Below are positions 1 to 8,155 of a DNA stretch of 64,000 nucleotides, in pieces. Within the stretch, counting starts at the first letter, position 1; each line of letters begins with the position of its first letter. The stretch is from Alistipes montrealensis (GTDB lineage Bacteria; Bacteroidota; Bacteroidia; Bacteroidales; Rikenellaceae): the NCBI RefSeq assembly GCF_018362775.1, contig NZ_JAGYXY010000001.1, positions 697,126-761,125 of the forward strand. Reading direction: 5' to 3'. The notes under the pieces are model-generated. The model was not told the origin of the DNA. It saw nothing but the letters and a program-made list of their open reading frames with translations, and did no database searches. The translations under genes were made by a program, and so were the position numbers.

Positions 1-93
1 AACCCGGAAACCTCCCATTACCCCCGTAACCCAACTCTTACATGAGCAAAGGTAACTAAAAAATATTCACATGCAACTATTCGACATAGTTTT

Positions 94-114
94 TTAACTA
101 AAAAATTTAGTTAA
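94..114. promoter_or_regulatory. Perfect palindrome upstream of the amino-sugar kinase gene
   Basis: Two 9-bp arms (TTAACTAAA and TTTAGTTAA) are separated by AAA. The site lies just upstream of where the -33 region of the kinase promoter should be. The string TAACTAAAAAAT also occurs at 53-64, 42 bp before its copy at 95-106. It could be an operator for an amino-sugar regulator. Because it is followed by a T-run it could also be the terminator of a gene left of the window. Confidence 0.4.
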
Positions 115-146
115 TCTGTTTTTTCCGGATTTTCAAGATTAATACG

Positions 147-154
147 TATATTTG
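147..154 (+). promoter_or_regulatory. -7 element TATATTTG of the kinase-murQ operon
   Basis: This matches the Bacteroidetes -7 consensus TAnnTTTG exactly. It ends only 4 nt before the ATG at 159, so transcription would start at or almost at the start codon. No clear TTTG is present at -33, only a T-rich run around 119-125. Confidence 0.5.
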
Positions 155-158
155 AATC

Positions 159-980
159 ATGGTACTCATAGCAGACAGCGGATCGACCAAATGTTCGTGG
201 ATAGCCGGCGACGGCGCACACCCGGCGCAACTGCGCACGCGGGGAATCAACGCCGTGCAGCACACGGCCGAACAAATACGCGAAGTCCTCGGGGAACTGC
301 CCCCATGCGACGGCGTGACGGCCGTGCGGTTTTACGGCGCGGGATGCGGCCCGACCTTTCCGGAAGCCAGCGAGAAATTGCGCCGGGAGTTGGAAGCACA
401 CTTCAAAACGGACGACATTGCGATCGAATCGGACCTGCTGGGCGCCGCACGGGCGCTCTGGGGCCACGGGGAGGGCATCGCCTGCATCCTCGGCACAGGG
501 TCCAACTCCTGCTGGTACAGGGACGACCGGATCGTGCAGTACGTCTCCCCGCTGGGTTACGTGCTGGGCGACGAAGGCGGCGGAGCCGTATTGGGGCGTA
601 ACCTGGTGAACGGCATCTTCAAGGGGCACATTCCCCTGAAAGAGGAGTTCCTTGCGGCACACGGGCTGAGTTACGAGGAGATCATCCGCCGGGTCTACCG
701 CGAACCTTACGCCAATCGTTTCCTGGCCTCGTTCGCACCTTTTATATATGCACACATAACCCGTCCCGATATCCGGGAGATGGTACTCGCATCGTTCCGC
801 GACTTTGCGGCCCGCAACCTGAGCCGTTATCCGGCAGGACTCCCGGTATCGTTCGTAGGCGGCGTGGCGGCCCATTTCGAAGCGTTGCTGCGCGAAGCGC
901 TGGAAGCGGAGGGTTACCGCGTGGAAACCATCGTAGAATCGCCCGCCGAAGGGCTTTTGAAATACCATCATGGAACATAG
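159..980 (+). CDS. BadF/BadG-family N-acetylglucosamine kinase-like protein
   Basis: This is a 273-residue cytoplasmic ASKHA-fold sugar kinase that probably phosphorylates GlcNAc or a related amino sugar with ATP. The N-terminus carries the phosphate-1 motif D-S-G-S-T-K (residues 6-11). L-G-T-G-S-N-S (about 111-117) is the phosphate-2 loop, and D-E-G-G-G-A-V-L-G (about 137-145) is typical of the family's sugar-binding side. The start is fixed by the family pattern M-x-L-I-A-D-S-G-S-T, in which the first strand begins right at Met1. The stop overlaps the murQ start by 11 bp, which implies translational coupling and a joint role in recycling or scavenging cell-wall sugars. The family is certain; the exact substrate (GlcNAc, glucosamine or MurNAc) is inferred. 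Confidence 0.85.
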   Translation: MVLIADSGSTKCSWIAGDGAHPAQLRTRGINAVQHTAEQIREVLGELPPCDGVTAVRFYGAGCGPTFPEASEKLRRELEAHFKTDDIAIESDLLGAARALWGHGEGIACILGTGSNSCWYRDDRIVQYVSPLGYVLGDEGGGAVLGRNLVNGIFKGHIPLKEEFLAAHGLSYEEIIRRVYREPYANRFLASFAPFIYAHITRPDIREMVLASFRDFAARNLSRYPAGLPVSFVGGVAAHFEALLREALEAEGYRVETIVESPAEGLLKYHHGT

Positions 981-1779
981 AATTACGGAACAGGCCTCGG
1001 TTTACGACGACCTGCAGCAGATGTCGGTACACGACATCCTCACGGGTATCAATCGCGAGGACGCCCGCGTGCACGAAGCCGTGCGACAAACCATTCCCGT
1101 CATGGAACAACTCGTCGAACGCATCGTCGAACGCATGCAGCGCGGCGGCCGGATATTTTACATCGGCGCCGGGACGAGCGGCCGGCTGGGCGTCACCGAC
1201 GCTTCGGAACTGCCTCCGACCTACGGCGTGCCGTTCGATTTGGTGATCGGGCTGATCGCCGGAGGCGACGGAGCCCTGCGGCGGGCCGTGGAACATGCCG
1301 AGGACGACACCGAAGGAGCCTGGCGCGACATGGCGCCCTACCGCCCCACGGCCGACGATACGCTGATCGGCATTGCGGCATCGGGAACGACGCCCTACGT
1401 AATCGGCGGCCTGCGCGAAGCGCGTCGTCACGGGCTGCTGACGGGATCGGTCACCTGCAACCCCGCTTCGCCCGTAGCAGCCGAAGCGGAATATGCGCTC
1501 GAAGCGGTCGTAGGACCGGAGTTCGTGACCGGTTCGACCCGCATGAAGGCCGGAACGGCCCAAAAGTTGATGCTCAACATGCTGTCCACTGCCGTGATGA
1601 TCCGCCTGGGACGCGTCGAGGGCAACCGCATGGTAAACATGCAGTTGACGAACGACAAACTCGTGGCGCGCGGCACGCGGATGGTGGCCGAGGCTTCGGG
1701 GCTCGACGAAGCCGAATCCCGGAAACTGCTGCTCCGCTGGGGCTCGGTGAAACGGGCATTGGAACACGTAACGGAATAG
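970..1779 (+). CDS. murQ: N-acetylmuramic acid 6-phosphate etherase
   Basis: MurQ cleaves the D-lactyl ether of MurNAc-6-phosphate to give GlcNAc-6-phosphate and lactate in the cytoplasm, a step of peptidoglycan recycling. The 269-residue protein has the SIS-domain motif G-A-G-T-S-G-R-L-G near residue 66, a second SIS loop A-S-G-T-T-P-Y-V and the signature G-S-T-R-M-K-A-G-T-A-Q-K. The length is close to the roughly 270-300 residues of the family, with a short C-terminus. It overlaps the upstream kinase gene by 11 bp and is followed after 6 bp by a helix-hairpin-helix gene, so all three are probably cotranscribed. Confidence 0.95.
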   Translation: MEHRITEQASVYDDLQQMSVHDILTGINREDARVHEAVRQTIPVMEQLVERIVERMQRGGRIFYIGAGTSGRLGVTDASELPPTYGVPFDLVIGLIAGGDGALRRAVEHAEDDTEGAWRDMAPYRPTADDTLIGIAASGTTPYVIGGLREARRHGLLTGSVTCNPASPVAAEAEYALEAVVGPEFVTGSTRMKAGTAQKLMLNMLSTAVMIRLGRVEGNRMVNMQLTNDKLVARGTRMVAEASGLDEAESRKLLLRWGSVKRALEHVTE

Positions 1780-1785
1780 GTTAAA

Positions 1786-2847
1786 ATGGCAAACCTCTTT
1801 TCCAACCGCGAAATACGCGCGATAGCGGTATTCCTGCCGCTGGCCGGGCTGCTGATCGCAGCCCTGCAACTCGTGCGCCCGGCGGCCGATCCGGCTGCGG
1901 CACGCCTCGCCGAAGCGGAGATGGAAGAGGCAATGCCCGCAGACAGCGTCGTAATGACGCACTTCGACCCCAACACAGCCTCGCTCGACGAACTGCGCCG
2001 GCTGGGGCTGACCAAACACGAAGCGGTAAGCCTGCTGAAATACCGCGCAGCGGGGAAGGTATTCCGCATTCCCGAAGACCTGACGCTCTGCTACGGCATC
2101 AGCGACTCGCTCTACCGGAAACTCGAACCGTGGGTCCGCATCGGCCGCAAATATGCCATTGCGCCCCACGAATACCGCACCGAACGCATCCTCCCCGAGC
2201 CGTTGGCTCCCCGTCCGTTCCGCATCGACACCGTGAGCGCCCGTTACCTGCGGGCCATCGGAGCCCTGTCGAAACGACAGGCCGACGTGTTCATCCGCTG
2301 GCGGGACCTGAGCGGCATTTACGACATGGAGGACCTGCGTGAATGCTATGTCGTGAGCGATTCCGTGGCCACGGCGCTGGAACCTTACGTCATCTTCCCC
2401 GAACGGAAGGTCTCCCCGATCGAACAGCCCGTCGAACTGAACACGGCCGATTCGGCGGCGCTGCGGTCGGTTACGGGCATCGGACCCAAAACCGTGGTGG
2501 CGATCATGCACTACCGCGAACGGCTCGGCGGATTCGTCCGCGCGGAGCAACTCGCAGAGGTTCCGGGAGTCAGGGAACGTAACTACGAAAGAATTTTGAA
2601 ACAAATTTACTGCGATAGTTGCAAAATTCGGAAAATTGATATTAACTTTGCAAGCCCGAAAGTGTTGGGGAGACACCCCTATATAGCACCGCAGGCATTA
2701 CGAAAATTGCTGAAAGCAAGACAGTTGAAAGGAGGTTGGAGTACCGCTGAAGAATTAGTAGAACAGAACATATTGACCCGCGGGGAGGCAGCACGGCTGG
2801 CTCCGTACCTGCAATTCGGGTCAGACAGCGGACCTGCCGACGAGTAA
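1786..2847 (+). CDS. ComEA-like helix-hairpin-helix protein, membrane-anchored
   Basis: This 353-residue protein has an N-terminal hydrophobic segment (about residues 12-30), suggesting a signal anchor with the rest outside the cytoplasm. Several helix-hairpin-helix repeats follow, recognisable from N-T-A or N-x-A-S stretches followed by G-I-G, G-V or similar turns (near residues 65-110, 145-190, 215-265 and 285-335). Such repeats bind DNA non-specifically, and the family resembles ComEA of DNA-uptake systems. Its role in Bacteroidales is not established. The last ~270 bp (from about 2580) are visibly richer in A+T and use AGA, TTG and ATA codons, unlike the rest of the gene. That region also holds a probable promoter for rpsU. 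Confidence 0.75.
   Translation: MANLFSNREIRAIAVFLPLAGLLIAALQLVRPAADPAAARLAEAEMEEAMPADSVVMTHFDPNTASLDELRRLGLTKHEAVSLLKYRAAGKVFRIPEDLTLCYGISDSLYRKLEPWVRIGRKYAIAPHEYRTERILPEPLAPRPFRIDTVSARYLRAIGALSKRQADVFIRWRDLSGIYDMEDLRECYVVSDSVATALEPYVIFPERKVSPIEQPVELNTADSAALRSVTGIGPKTVVAIMHYRERLGGFVRAEQLAEVPGVRERNYERILKQIYCDSCKIRKIDINFASPKVLGRHPYIAPQALRKLLKARQLKGGWSTAEELVEQNILTRGEAARLAPYLQFGSDSGPADE
2619..2650 (+). promoter_or_regulatory. Candidate internal promoter reading toward rpsU
   Basis: TTG at 2619-2621 and TAACTTTG at 2643-2650 (a full TAnnTTTG match) are spaced by 21 bp, inside the 3' part of the helix-hairpin-helix gene. Transcription from here would give rpsU a leader of about 285 nt. Confidence 0.45.
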
Positions 2848-2859
2848 AACGACCATTTT

Positions 2860-2890
2860 CGGGGAAGATGCATCCAGGATGTACACCCCG
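2860..2890 (+). other. Stem-loop between the HhH gene and rpsU
   Basis: CGGGG (2860-2864) pairs with CCCCG (2886-2890), and an inner CATCC/GGATG pairing is possible. There is no U-tract, so it looks like a leader or processing structure and not a terminator. Confidence 0.35.
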
Positions 2891-2941
2891 CAATTTTCAG
2901 ACGAAAAAACGAATTTAAAACAATAAAAAACAAAGAATATT

Positions 2942-3133
2942 ATGATTATCATGCCGGTAAAAGAGGGCGAAAACATCGAGCGTGCCCTGAAGAAGTTCAA
3001 ACGTAAATACGAGCGCACGGGCGTCCTGAAGGAGCTCCGCCGCCGCCAGTACTTCACCAAGCCTTCGATTGCGAAGCGCGAGGCGATGCAGCACGCCGTA
3101 TACGTGGAACACATGTACCGCGACGAGGAATAG
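2942..3133 (+). CDS. rpsU: 30S ribosomal protein S21
   Basis: This 63-residue basic protein matches bS21: the start has P-V-K-E-G-E-N-I-E-x-A-L-K-K-F-K-R-K, followed by the R-x-R-Q-x-F-x-K-P-S block. In Bacteroidota, bS21 helps hide the anti-Shine-Dalgarno end of 16S rRNA on the ribosome (established knowledge). The start at 2942 fits the family; a second ATG at 2951 is possible. The bases before the ATG are A-rich with no GGAGG-like sequence. A strong bidirectional terminator follows, so the gene ends its transcription unit. Confidence 0.95.
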   Translation: MIIMPVKEGENIERALKKFKRKYERTGVLKELRRRQYFTKPSIAKREAMQHAVYVEHMYRDEE

Positions 3134-3150
3134 GCCCTACGGGCTTCCAA

Positions 3151-3185
3151 AAACGGACGACTCTTTTCTGAGTCGTCCGTTTTTC
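3151..3185. terminator. Bidirectional terminator between rpsU and the cupin gene
   Basis: The arms ACGGACGACTC and GAGTCGTCCGT enclose a short T-rich loop and are flanked by A-rich and T-rich runs, so the site can stop transcription from both converging genes. Confidence 0.9.
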
Positions 3186-3225
3186 TTTGCGGCAGGATAT
3201 CCCGACACCGGGAATCGGGAAGGCC

Positions 3226-3567
3226 TTACTTCAAAAAATCGGCCCGCAGGGGCGAAAAGATGTCGAGGATCGTCCCGGCTTCGAGACAAAGCAGTTCATG
3301 CGGCTCGTCCGGGGCGACATAATATCCGTCGCCGGGACCGAGCAGCCGCCGGTCCTCTCCGACACAGGCTTCGAAACGCCCGCTCACGACATAGGTAGCC
3401 TGGGAGTGGTAATGCGTGTGCCGCGCACCGACGGCGCCTTTTTCAAAAGCCACTTTCACCACCATAAGGTGCGGATCGTAGCCCATAATCTGGCGGCGGA
3501 GTCCTTCGCCGCAGGATTCCCACGCCGTTTCGCTTTCGGGAATAAAGGTGTTGCTTCGGGTTTTCAT
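3226..3567 (-). CDS. KdgF-like cupin of pectin degradation
   Basis: This is a 113-residue single-domain cupin. The metal-binding motif H-T-H-Y-H-S-Q lies near residues 50-56 and the second cupin motif P-G-D-G-Y-Y-V-A-P-D-E-P-H near 78-90. KdgF proteins speed linearisation of the 4,5-unsaturated galacturonate released by pectate lyases. That role fits this gene because its start overlaps the end of the PL10 lyase gene by 4 bp, in a PL1-PL10-cupin operon. No signal peptide is seen, so it should act in the cytoplasm. The cupin fold is sure; the KdgF assignment rests on size, motif and context. Confidence 0.75.
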   Translation of the reverse strand: MKTRSNTFIPESETAWESCGEGLRRQIMGYDPHLMVVKVAFEKGAVGARHTHYHSQATYVVSGRFEACVGEDRRLLGPGDGYYVAPDEPHELLCLEAGTILDIFSPLRADFLK

Positions 3568-5150
3568 CGGTCTTGGTTATTTGCGAGCGATGCGATCAGC
3601 GTCGCCATGTTATCGATATAAGTCTTCAGGCAGACGCCTTCCACCGGTTCGGCGACCAGCGAAGCCGTGTTGTGCGGATCGCCGAGGGTCTGCTCGTAGG
3701 TATCGGGAACCGGATCGTCGGCATGCCCCGGTCCGATATAGGGGACCAGCACCCAGTTCAGCGGTCCGATCCAACGGCCCTCGCCGTCGAGCGAGGAGAG
3801 GATGTCGCCCACGCGCGCTACATCGGCGGCGGCAATGGCCGGGGTATGGTAGCGCGGCAGTTCCAGACGGCCGTTGCCCAGCAGCGGGGAGTCTTTGGTG
3901 GCTTCGGCGACGGGAAGTGCGCAAAGCGCATCGTACTGCCGCTGGAGATCGTCGATATTGATTACGACGAGCGCGGCGTAATGACCGATGACGTTGTGCG
4001 GATTCTGGTCGATATAGTAAGTTCCGTTATCCACGTGTAACCCTTTGCGGTGCATGTACAGCGGCGTAAGCGTCCCGGGCTTGACGAAACGCGGACAGAG
4101 CAGGCGTCCCTTCCCCGGCTTGCGGCCCAGATCGGCCGCCGAAGCCTCGTCGAGCGCTGCGGCACGCAGGAAATCAAACGCCGCGGGAATGCCGTCGAGG
4201 AATTTACGATCGCCGGTCAGGCGGTAGAAATCCATCAGCAGGCGGATGCAGTCGCGGGTGCGGACGGTGGAGACCGCCGCCGGCTCGAAGTCGCGCGCCT
4301 TGGCAGGCGTGAGGTCGAGGTAGTACTGATCGGCCCAGCCCGCCGCGGGGGTTCCCTGCTGAAGGGTCCGCACGCAGTTCATGGCGCGGATCAGCGGCTC
4401 CGTGGCCCGGGCGTCGCCCATCACATAGGCCACGTGCATCAGAATCTCGATGTTATTGGGAATTACGTCGTCGTTAAACGTGATGCAGGCCGAATAGTCG
4501 GGCGTGCCGTCAGCATCGGGATGGTCGTCCATCAACGGCCAGCGCTGGGGCCATCCCCCGACGGGATACTGGCTTTCGAAGATCATCCCGATAGCCTTGT
4601 CGAGGGCCGGCTTGAACTGCGGGTCGTACTTTTCGAGGTAGATACGCATCAGGAAATTAAGCGCCGAGGCTGTCACGTCGTCATCGAAGGTGGCATTGCC
4701 GTAATAATGGCCATGCTCGCCCATGCCCCACGCATTGCGGCCAATGGTCTCGAACCACCGCCGCTCGGAGGCCGCCCCGGCCAGATCGAACTTGTAGTTC
4801 CAGCCTCCGCAGGGAAGCTGCCCCCGGATAAGGATACGGGCCGAACGCACCGCCATGTCGTAATAGAATTCGTCGCCCGTAGCGTGATAGGCGTCGATCA
4901 TCAACTGCCCCACTTCAGGCGTGCCCTTCTCGACCCAGACCATGGTGGGATAAGCCTCCAGTTCGCCCCAGCGGCGCGAAAGGTCCGTGGTGTAGTTCCA
5001 GACGAACCCGCCGTCGGTACTCACACGGTCGTACATGAATCGGGTGGCTTTTTTCATAGCCGGAAGCACCTTTCCGGAGTCGTTTTTCGGCGCAGCGACA
5101 ACAGCCGACAGTCCGGCCGATAATAGGATCGACAATAGAATACGTTTCAT
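3564..5150 (-). CDS. Pectate lyase, PL10-type
   Basis: This secreted pectate lyase should cut de-esterified homogalacturonan by beta-elimination. The 528-residue product begins with a signal peptide (about residues 1-20, M-K-R-I-L-L-S...). The catalytic domain shows PL10 features: W-N-Y-x-x-D, a G-G-W-N-Y block, G-G-W-P-Q-R-W-P and Y-S-A-C-I-T-F-N-D-D, which belong to an alpha/alpha-toroid fold. I placed the start at 5150 because it gives a clean signal peptide; the reading frame stays open 69 bp further upstream. It follows the PL1 gene by 5 bp and overlaps the cupin gene by 4 bp. Confidence 0.85.
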   Translation of the reverse strand: MKRILLSILLSAGLSAVVAAPKNDSGKVLPAMKKATRFMYDRVSTDGGFVWNYTTDLSRRWGELEAYPTMVWVEKGTPEVGQLMIDAYHATGDEFYYDMAVRSARILIRGQLPCGGWNYKFDLAGAASERRWFETIGRNAWGMGEHGHYYGNATFDDDVTASALNFLMRIYLEKYDPQFKPALDKAIGMIFESQYPVGGWPQRWPLMDDHPDADGTPDYSACITFNDDVIPNNIEILMHVAYVMGDARATEPLIRAMNCVRTLQQGTPAAGWADQYYLDLTPAKARDFEPAAVSTVRTRDCIRLLMDFYRLTGDRKFLDGIPAAFDFLRAAALDEASAADLGRKPGKGRLLCPRFVKPGTLTPLYMHRKGLHVDNGTYYIDQNPHNVIGHYAALVVINIDDLQRQYDALCALPVAEATKDSPLLGNGRLELPRYHTPAIAAADVARVGDILSSLDGEGRWIGPLNWVLVPYIGPGHADDPVPDTYEQTLGDPHNTASLVAEPVEGVCLKTYIDNMATLIASLANNQDR

Positions 5151-5155
5151 TCGGT

Positions 5156-6742
5156 TCAGAGTTTTGCTTGGTTGTTCTGTGCATTGGCAATCGTTTCGAC
5201 CAGGCTGTTCAGGTAACATTCGAGCCAGGTATAGCCGCTTTCGGAGTCAATTTTCGCAGCATCCGCAGGATCGGCTGGATCGAGTCCGTGCTGCTGCTCC
5301 CAGGCATCGGGAATACCGTCGCCGTCGCTGTCTTCCGGGACGGACGACTGCCGGTACTCGGGCCAGCCGCCGACGGCACGCTGCGTATCGACGAAGCCGC
5401 CCGTACTGCCGTTGCCGCCGTCCGTCACGGCAGCCGTTCCGGTACGCACGTCGCGGACAATGCGTTCGTCTACGGCGTCCCTCACATGCGAAGCTCCGGC
5501 CCACGCCAGCACGAGCGTATAGGCACGCTGCGCGTCATGCGTCGTGGTATGGCCTTCGCCGAGGCCATTGACGGGCATCGGTTCATCCAGCAACGCTCCC
5601 TTCTCGCCGCCGGTCTTCGCATAACGAACCCCGTCATAGTTCGACCGCGTGATCTCGCGGTTGCCCTCCATGACATTCCCGGACATGTAGAGCGCGGGAT
5701 AAGCCGATTCGTAATAGACTTGTTCCTCCTTGTTATGAAGGTCCGGCGTACGTCCGTAAGCGGTGATAAATGCCGCCGGACCCTTAGCCGGGGTCGCCGG
5801 ACCGGGCTTGTAATAGTTGCCTACCATGTTGAAACGCCCGCCTTCGCCGCCGTAGGTATTGTTGGAGCCCCAGTTGTAGACGACGTTGTTCCGGAAATCC
5901 ACCACGCCGCGGAAATCGTCCAACGCTACGTTGGGCAGGTACAACAGCGGATGGTCGAAACGCGGATTGCGGCTGTCGTGCGAAGCGAGGAGATTATGGT
6001 GGAACGAGGCGTTCTTACCGCCCCAGATACCGCCGTAACCGTGACTGCCCTTGGCGTGCAGCGAGCGGCGCAGGCTCTCGGAGAGGATGCACCACTGCAT
6101 CGTGAAGTTTTCGTTGGCATAAAAGGAGGCGCATTCGTCGGTGCTCCAACTGATCGAACAATGGTCGATGAGGATATTGCGGTGGTAACGGCCGCCGAGG
6201 GCATCTTCGTCGTGCGCAGCAACCCCCATTTCATCCCCCATACGGAAACGCAGGTAACGCAGGATAACATTGTCGGCCCGCACGGCCACACCGAAACCCG
6301 CGATGCAGATTCCATCGCCGGGAGCGCTCTGCCCGGCAATCGTCACATCGTTACCCGTGATATTCAATCGCTTCTGGAGACGGATGACACCGGAGACCCT
6401 GAACAGAATCGTCCGGGGATATTTGCGGGTCACGGCCCAGCGCAGCGATCCCTCCCGGTCGTCGTCATCCAGGCGCGTTACATAGAGCACGCGACCGCCG
6501 CGGCCGCCCGTGGTATACATGCCGCCGCCCTCCGCACCGGGAAAAGCCGGAAGCGACACGGCCGGCTGCGGAGATTCCGCAGCCGGAACGCCAGGCACGC
6601 AAACGGCCGGGGAGTCCGTCCGGGAATGCGACGAAGTCCGCCCGACAGCCTGCGGACCGATATCTTCCATGTGCCGCCACGAAATACCGGCCATCGAAAC
6701 AACCGGAACGGTAAGCAGCAGGAACAGAAACAGTTTTTTCAT
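5156..6742 (-). CDS. Secreted pectate lyase, PL1 family
   Basis: The 528-residue protein has a signal peptide (about residues 1-19) and a right-handed beta-helix lyase domain starting at F-P-G-A-E-G-G-G. PL1 hallmarks are G-S-L-R-W-A, V-T-I-A-G-Q-S-A-P-G-D-G-I, I-L-I-D-H-C-S-I-S-W-S and D-S-R-N-P-R-F-D. Near the C-terminus D-S-D-G-D-G-I-P-D-A-W-E resembles a calcium-binding thrombospondin type 3 repeat. It is the first gene of the minus-strand PL1-PL10-cupin operon. A palindromic operator lies 42 bp upstream of the start, directly downstream of a good promoter. A paralogue lies at 19182-20963 on the other arm of the locus. Confidence 0.92.
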   Translation of the reverse strand: MKKLFLFLLLTVPVVSMAGISWRHMEDIGPQAVGRTSSHSRTDSPAVCVPGVPAAESPQPAVSLPAFPGAEGGGMYTTGGRGGRVLYVTRLDDDDREGSLRWAVTRKYPRTILFRVSGVIRLQKRLNITGNDVTIAGQSAPGDGICIAGFGVAVRADNVILRYLRFRMGDEMGVAAHDEDALGGRYHRNILIDHCSISWSTDECASFYANENFTMQWCILSESLRRSLHAKGSHGYGGIWGGKNASFHHNLLASHDSRNPRFDHPLLYLPNVALDDFRGVVDFRNNVVYNWGSNNTYGGEGGRFNMVGNYYKPGPATPAKGPAAFITAYGRTPDLHNKEEQVYYESAYPALYMSGNVMEGNREITRSNYDGVRYAKTGGEKGALLDEPMPVNGLGEGHTTTHDAQRAYTLVLAWAGASHVRDAVDERIVRDVRTGTAAVTDGGNGSTGGFVDTQRAVGGWPEYRQSSVPEDSDGDGIPDAWEQQHGLDPADPADAAKIDSESGYTWLECYLNSLVETIANAQNNQAKL

Positions 6743-6783
6743 ATTTTTATCGGTTTTTCAGGTAGTTTCAGGCCTTTCGCGTC

Positions 6784-6801
6784 TTCGTTAACGTTAACGA
6801 A
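6784..6801. promoter_or_regulatory. LacI-type operator at the lyase operon promoter
   Basis: TTCGTTAACGTTAACGAA is a perfect 18-bp palindrome with the central CG typical of LacI-family sites. It sits about 10 bp downstream of the -7 element, where a bound repressor would block RNA polymerase. Related sites are at 8051-8068 and 8156-8173. Confidence 0.75.
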
Positions 6802-6810
6802 ACAGGAAAA

Positions 6811-6841
6811 CAAAAATACGACAATAAATCCGGTTTCCAAA
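6811..6841 (-). promoter_or_regulatory. Promoter of the PL1-PL10-cupin operon
   Basis: On the minus strand TTTG (complement of 6838-6841) is followed after 19 bp by TATTTTTG (complement of 6811-6818). Both elements match the Bacteroidetes consensus. Confidence 0.75.
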
Positions 6842-6867
6842 AAATTCGGACCGGAACAGCTTTTTTT

Positions 6868-7938
6868 TTACTCTTCGGCGAGGTAGAAATCGACATTATA
6901 GCGTGTCAGGATATCGATCGTGCTGAAATTGTCGCGGCGACGCGGACGCTGCCGCAACACCAGAAAGTCGATCAATGACTTTACAGCTTTAAACGCCTCT
7001 GTATCTGTACGCTCTGCGATAAGCACAGAGATCGTACCATTCTTCAGAGCCCGTATATTTGCCTGAAGCATATCGAAGCCCAGCAACTTTTTGTCCCGGA
7101 TTCCACGAATTTCCATCCAGTCCGAAATCAAATGCGCACGCGAATTGAACGTGATGATATGCTTTACATCGGGGTGTTCCTCGAAAAAAGCATCGAACAA
7201 CCGCATGTTATAGAGGAAATCAAAGGGCGACATCGAACAGTCGGTGAGTGTGCAGCCGGGATTGTTGTCTTTCAAATAGGCCAAAAACCCCCGATGGCGG
7301 TTGAGCGTCGAATCGTTGGGAGGCGCCTCTCCGCGGTCGATATTGAAGCTGACAACCTCTTTTACGGCCGAATCATTACCCACAAGCAGGTCTGCGGCCA
7401 AATAGCCGCTCTCGAAAAGCGGCATGCCGAAATAAGCGAGGTAGTCGGTATTTTCCGGCTTCGTGTCGATATATGCGACCGGAATCGATAACGATGTCAA
7501 CTGATGCACCAGACGGATGGTCTCTTCCTTATAAATAGGTGCAATGAAAAGGGCGTCGGGCTGCACGCCGATCGTATTGCGGCAGGCCCCGCGAAACGAC
7601 TCCAACTCGAACTGGTTGTAGTAAAAAATCTTCAGGTCGATATTGAGCCCCTGCGACTGTTTTACGGCCCTGGTTATCCCATTATAGACCAGTTCCCAAT
7701 ACTCGCCGGTCTGGAAATAAGGGATGATGGCAACGATAGTGAACTCTTTCCTGCGCGACAGGATAGAAGCGTATATATTTGGTTTATAGCCTATTTCGTT
7801 AATTACTTTGAAGACCTTCTCCCGGGTTTTTTCCGAGACGCCCTCGCGGTTGTGCAACACGCGGTCCACCGTACCGATCGACACTCCGGCCGCCTGCGCG
7901 ACCTGCTCCATCGTTGCTGTTTTATCCGATTCAATCAT
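6868..7938 (-). CDS. LacI-family transcription regulator of the pectin locus
   Basis: The 356-residue regulator has an N-terminal helix-turn-helix (T-M-E-Q-V-A-Q-A-A-G-V-S-I-G-T-V-D-R-V-L-H, about residues 8-30) and a hinge. A periplasmic-binding-protein-like sugar-sensing domain fills the rest. The start at 7938 puts the HTH near the N-terminus as usual; the frame is open to 8007. The gene lies between the two arms of the pectin locus, and three AACGTT-centred palindromes flank it, at the promoters of both arms and possibly its own control region. It probably binds a pectin breakdown product and represses until the inducer is present (inference). Most SusCD loci in this phylum use hybrid two-component or ECF regulators, so LacI control is less common. 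Confidence 0.9.
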   Translation of the reverse strand: MIESDKTATMEQVAQAAGVSIGTVDRVLHNREGVSEKTREKVFKVINEIGYKPNIYASILSRRKEFTIVAIIPYFQTGEYWELVYNGITRAVKQSQGLNIDLKIFYYNQFELESFRGACRNTIGVQPDALFIAPIYKEETIRLVHQLTSLSIPVAYIDTKPENTDYLAYFGMPLFESGYLAADLLVGNDSAVKEVVSFNIDRGEAPPNDSTLNRHRGFLAYLKDNNPGCTLTDCSMSPFDFLYNMRLFDAFFEEHPDVKHIITFNSRAHLISDWMEIRGIRDKKLLGFDMLQANIRALKNGTISVLIAERTDTEAFKAVKSLIDFLVLRQRPRRRDNFSTIDILTRYNVDFYLAEE

Positions 7939-8022
7939 AGCCGACAACCTGATAGATTTGGGTTGAAAAAGTAGATTCTTTGAGTTTAACGAGTGTAAAT
8001 ATATCATTTTTTTTACGAAAAA

Positions 8023-8054
8023 TTTGCATCTGGACTGAATAAATTATAGATTTG
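8023..8054 (+). promoter_or_regulatory. Promoter of the right-arm pectin operon
   Basis: TTTG at 8023-8026 and TAGATTTG at 8047-8054 are spaced by 20 bp, an exact fit to the consensus. The predicted leader before the first acetylesterase gene is about 140 nt. Confidence 0.75.
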
Positions 8055-8068
8055 TAAACGTTAAAATA
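8051..8068. promoter_or_regulatory. Imperfect LacI-type operator overlapping the promoter
   Basis: TTTGTAAACGTTAAAATA matches the perfect palindrome at 6784-6801 at 13 of 18 positions, including the central AACGTTAA. It overlaps the -7 element and start region of the plus-strand promoter. Confidence 0.5.
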
Positions 8069-8155
8069 TTCCAAAAAGCCTTTTACGCCCGACCACCAAA
8101 AAATCAACATATTTACAACCAACAATTTACACCACAATTAAACTCTAGAATAAAA

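Noticed and set aside
742..2676. Long minus-strand open frame (644 codons) opposite murQ and the HhH gene
   Set aside because: It is antisense to well-supported genes, its composition (His, Arg, Val rich) is unlike a protein, and it arises from GC-rich codon structure.
2920..2942. Shine-Dalgarno sequence before rpsU
   Set aside because: I looked for one because ribosomal protein bS21 is tied to anti-SD function, but the region is only A-rich.
5168..6886. 572-codon plus-strand frame opposite the PL1 lyase
   Set aside because: Antisense to a clear PL1 gene; no start context or domain.
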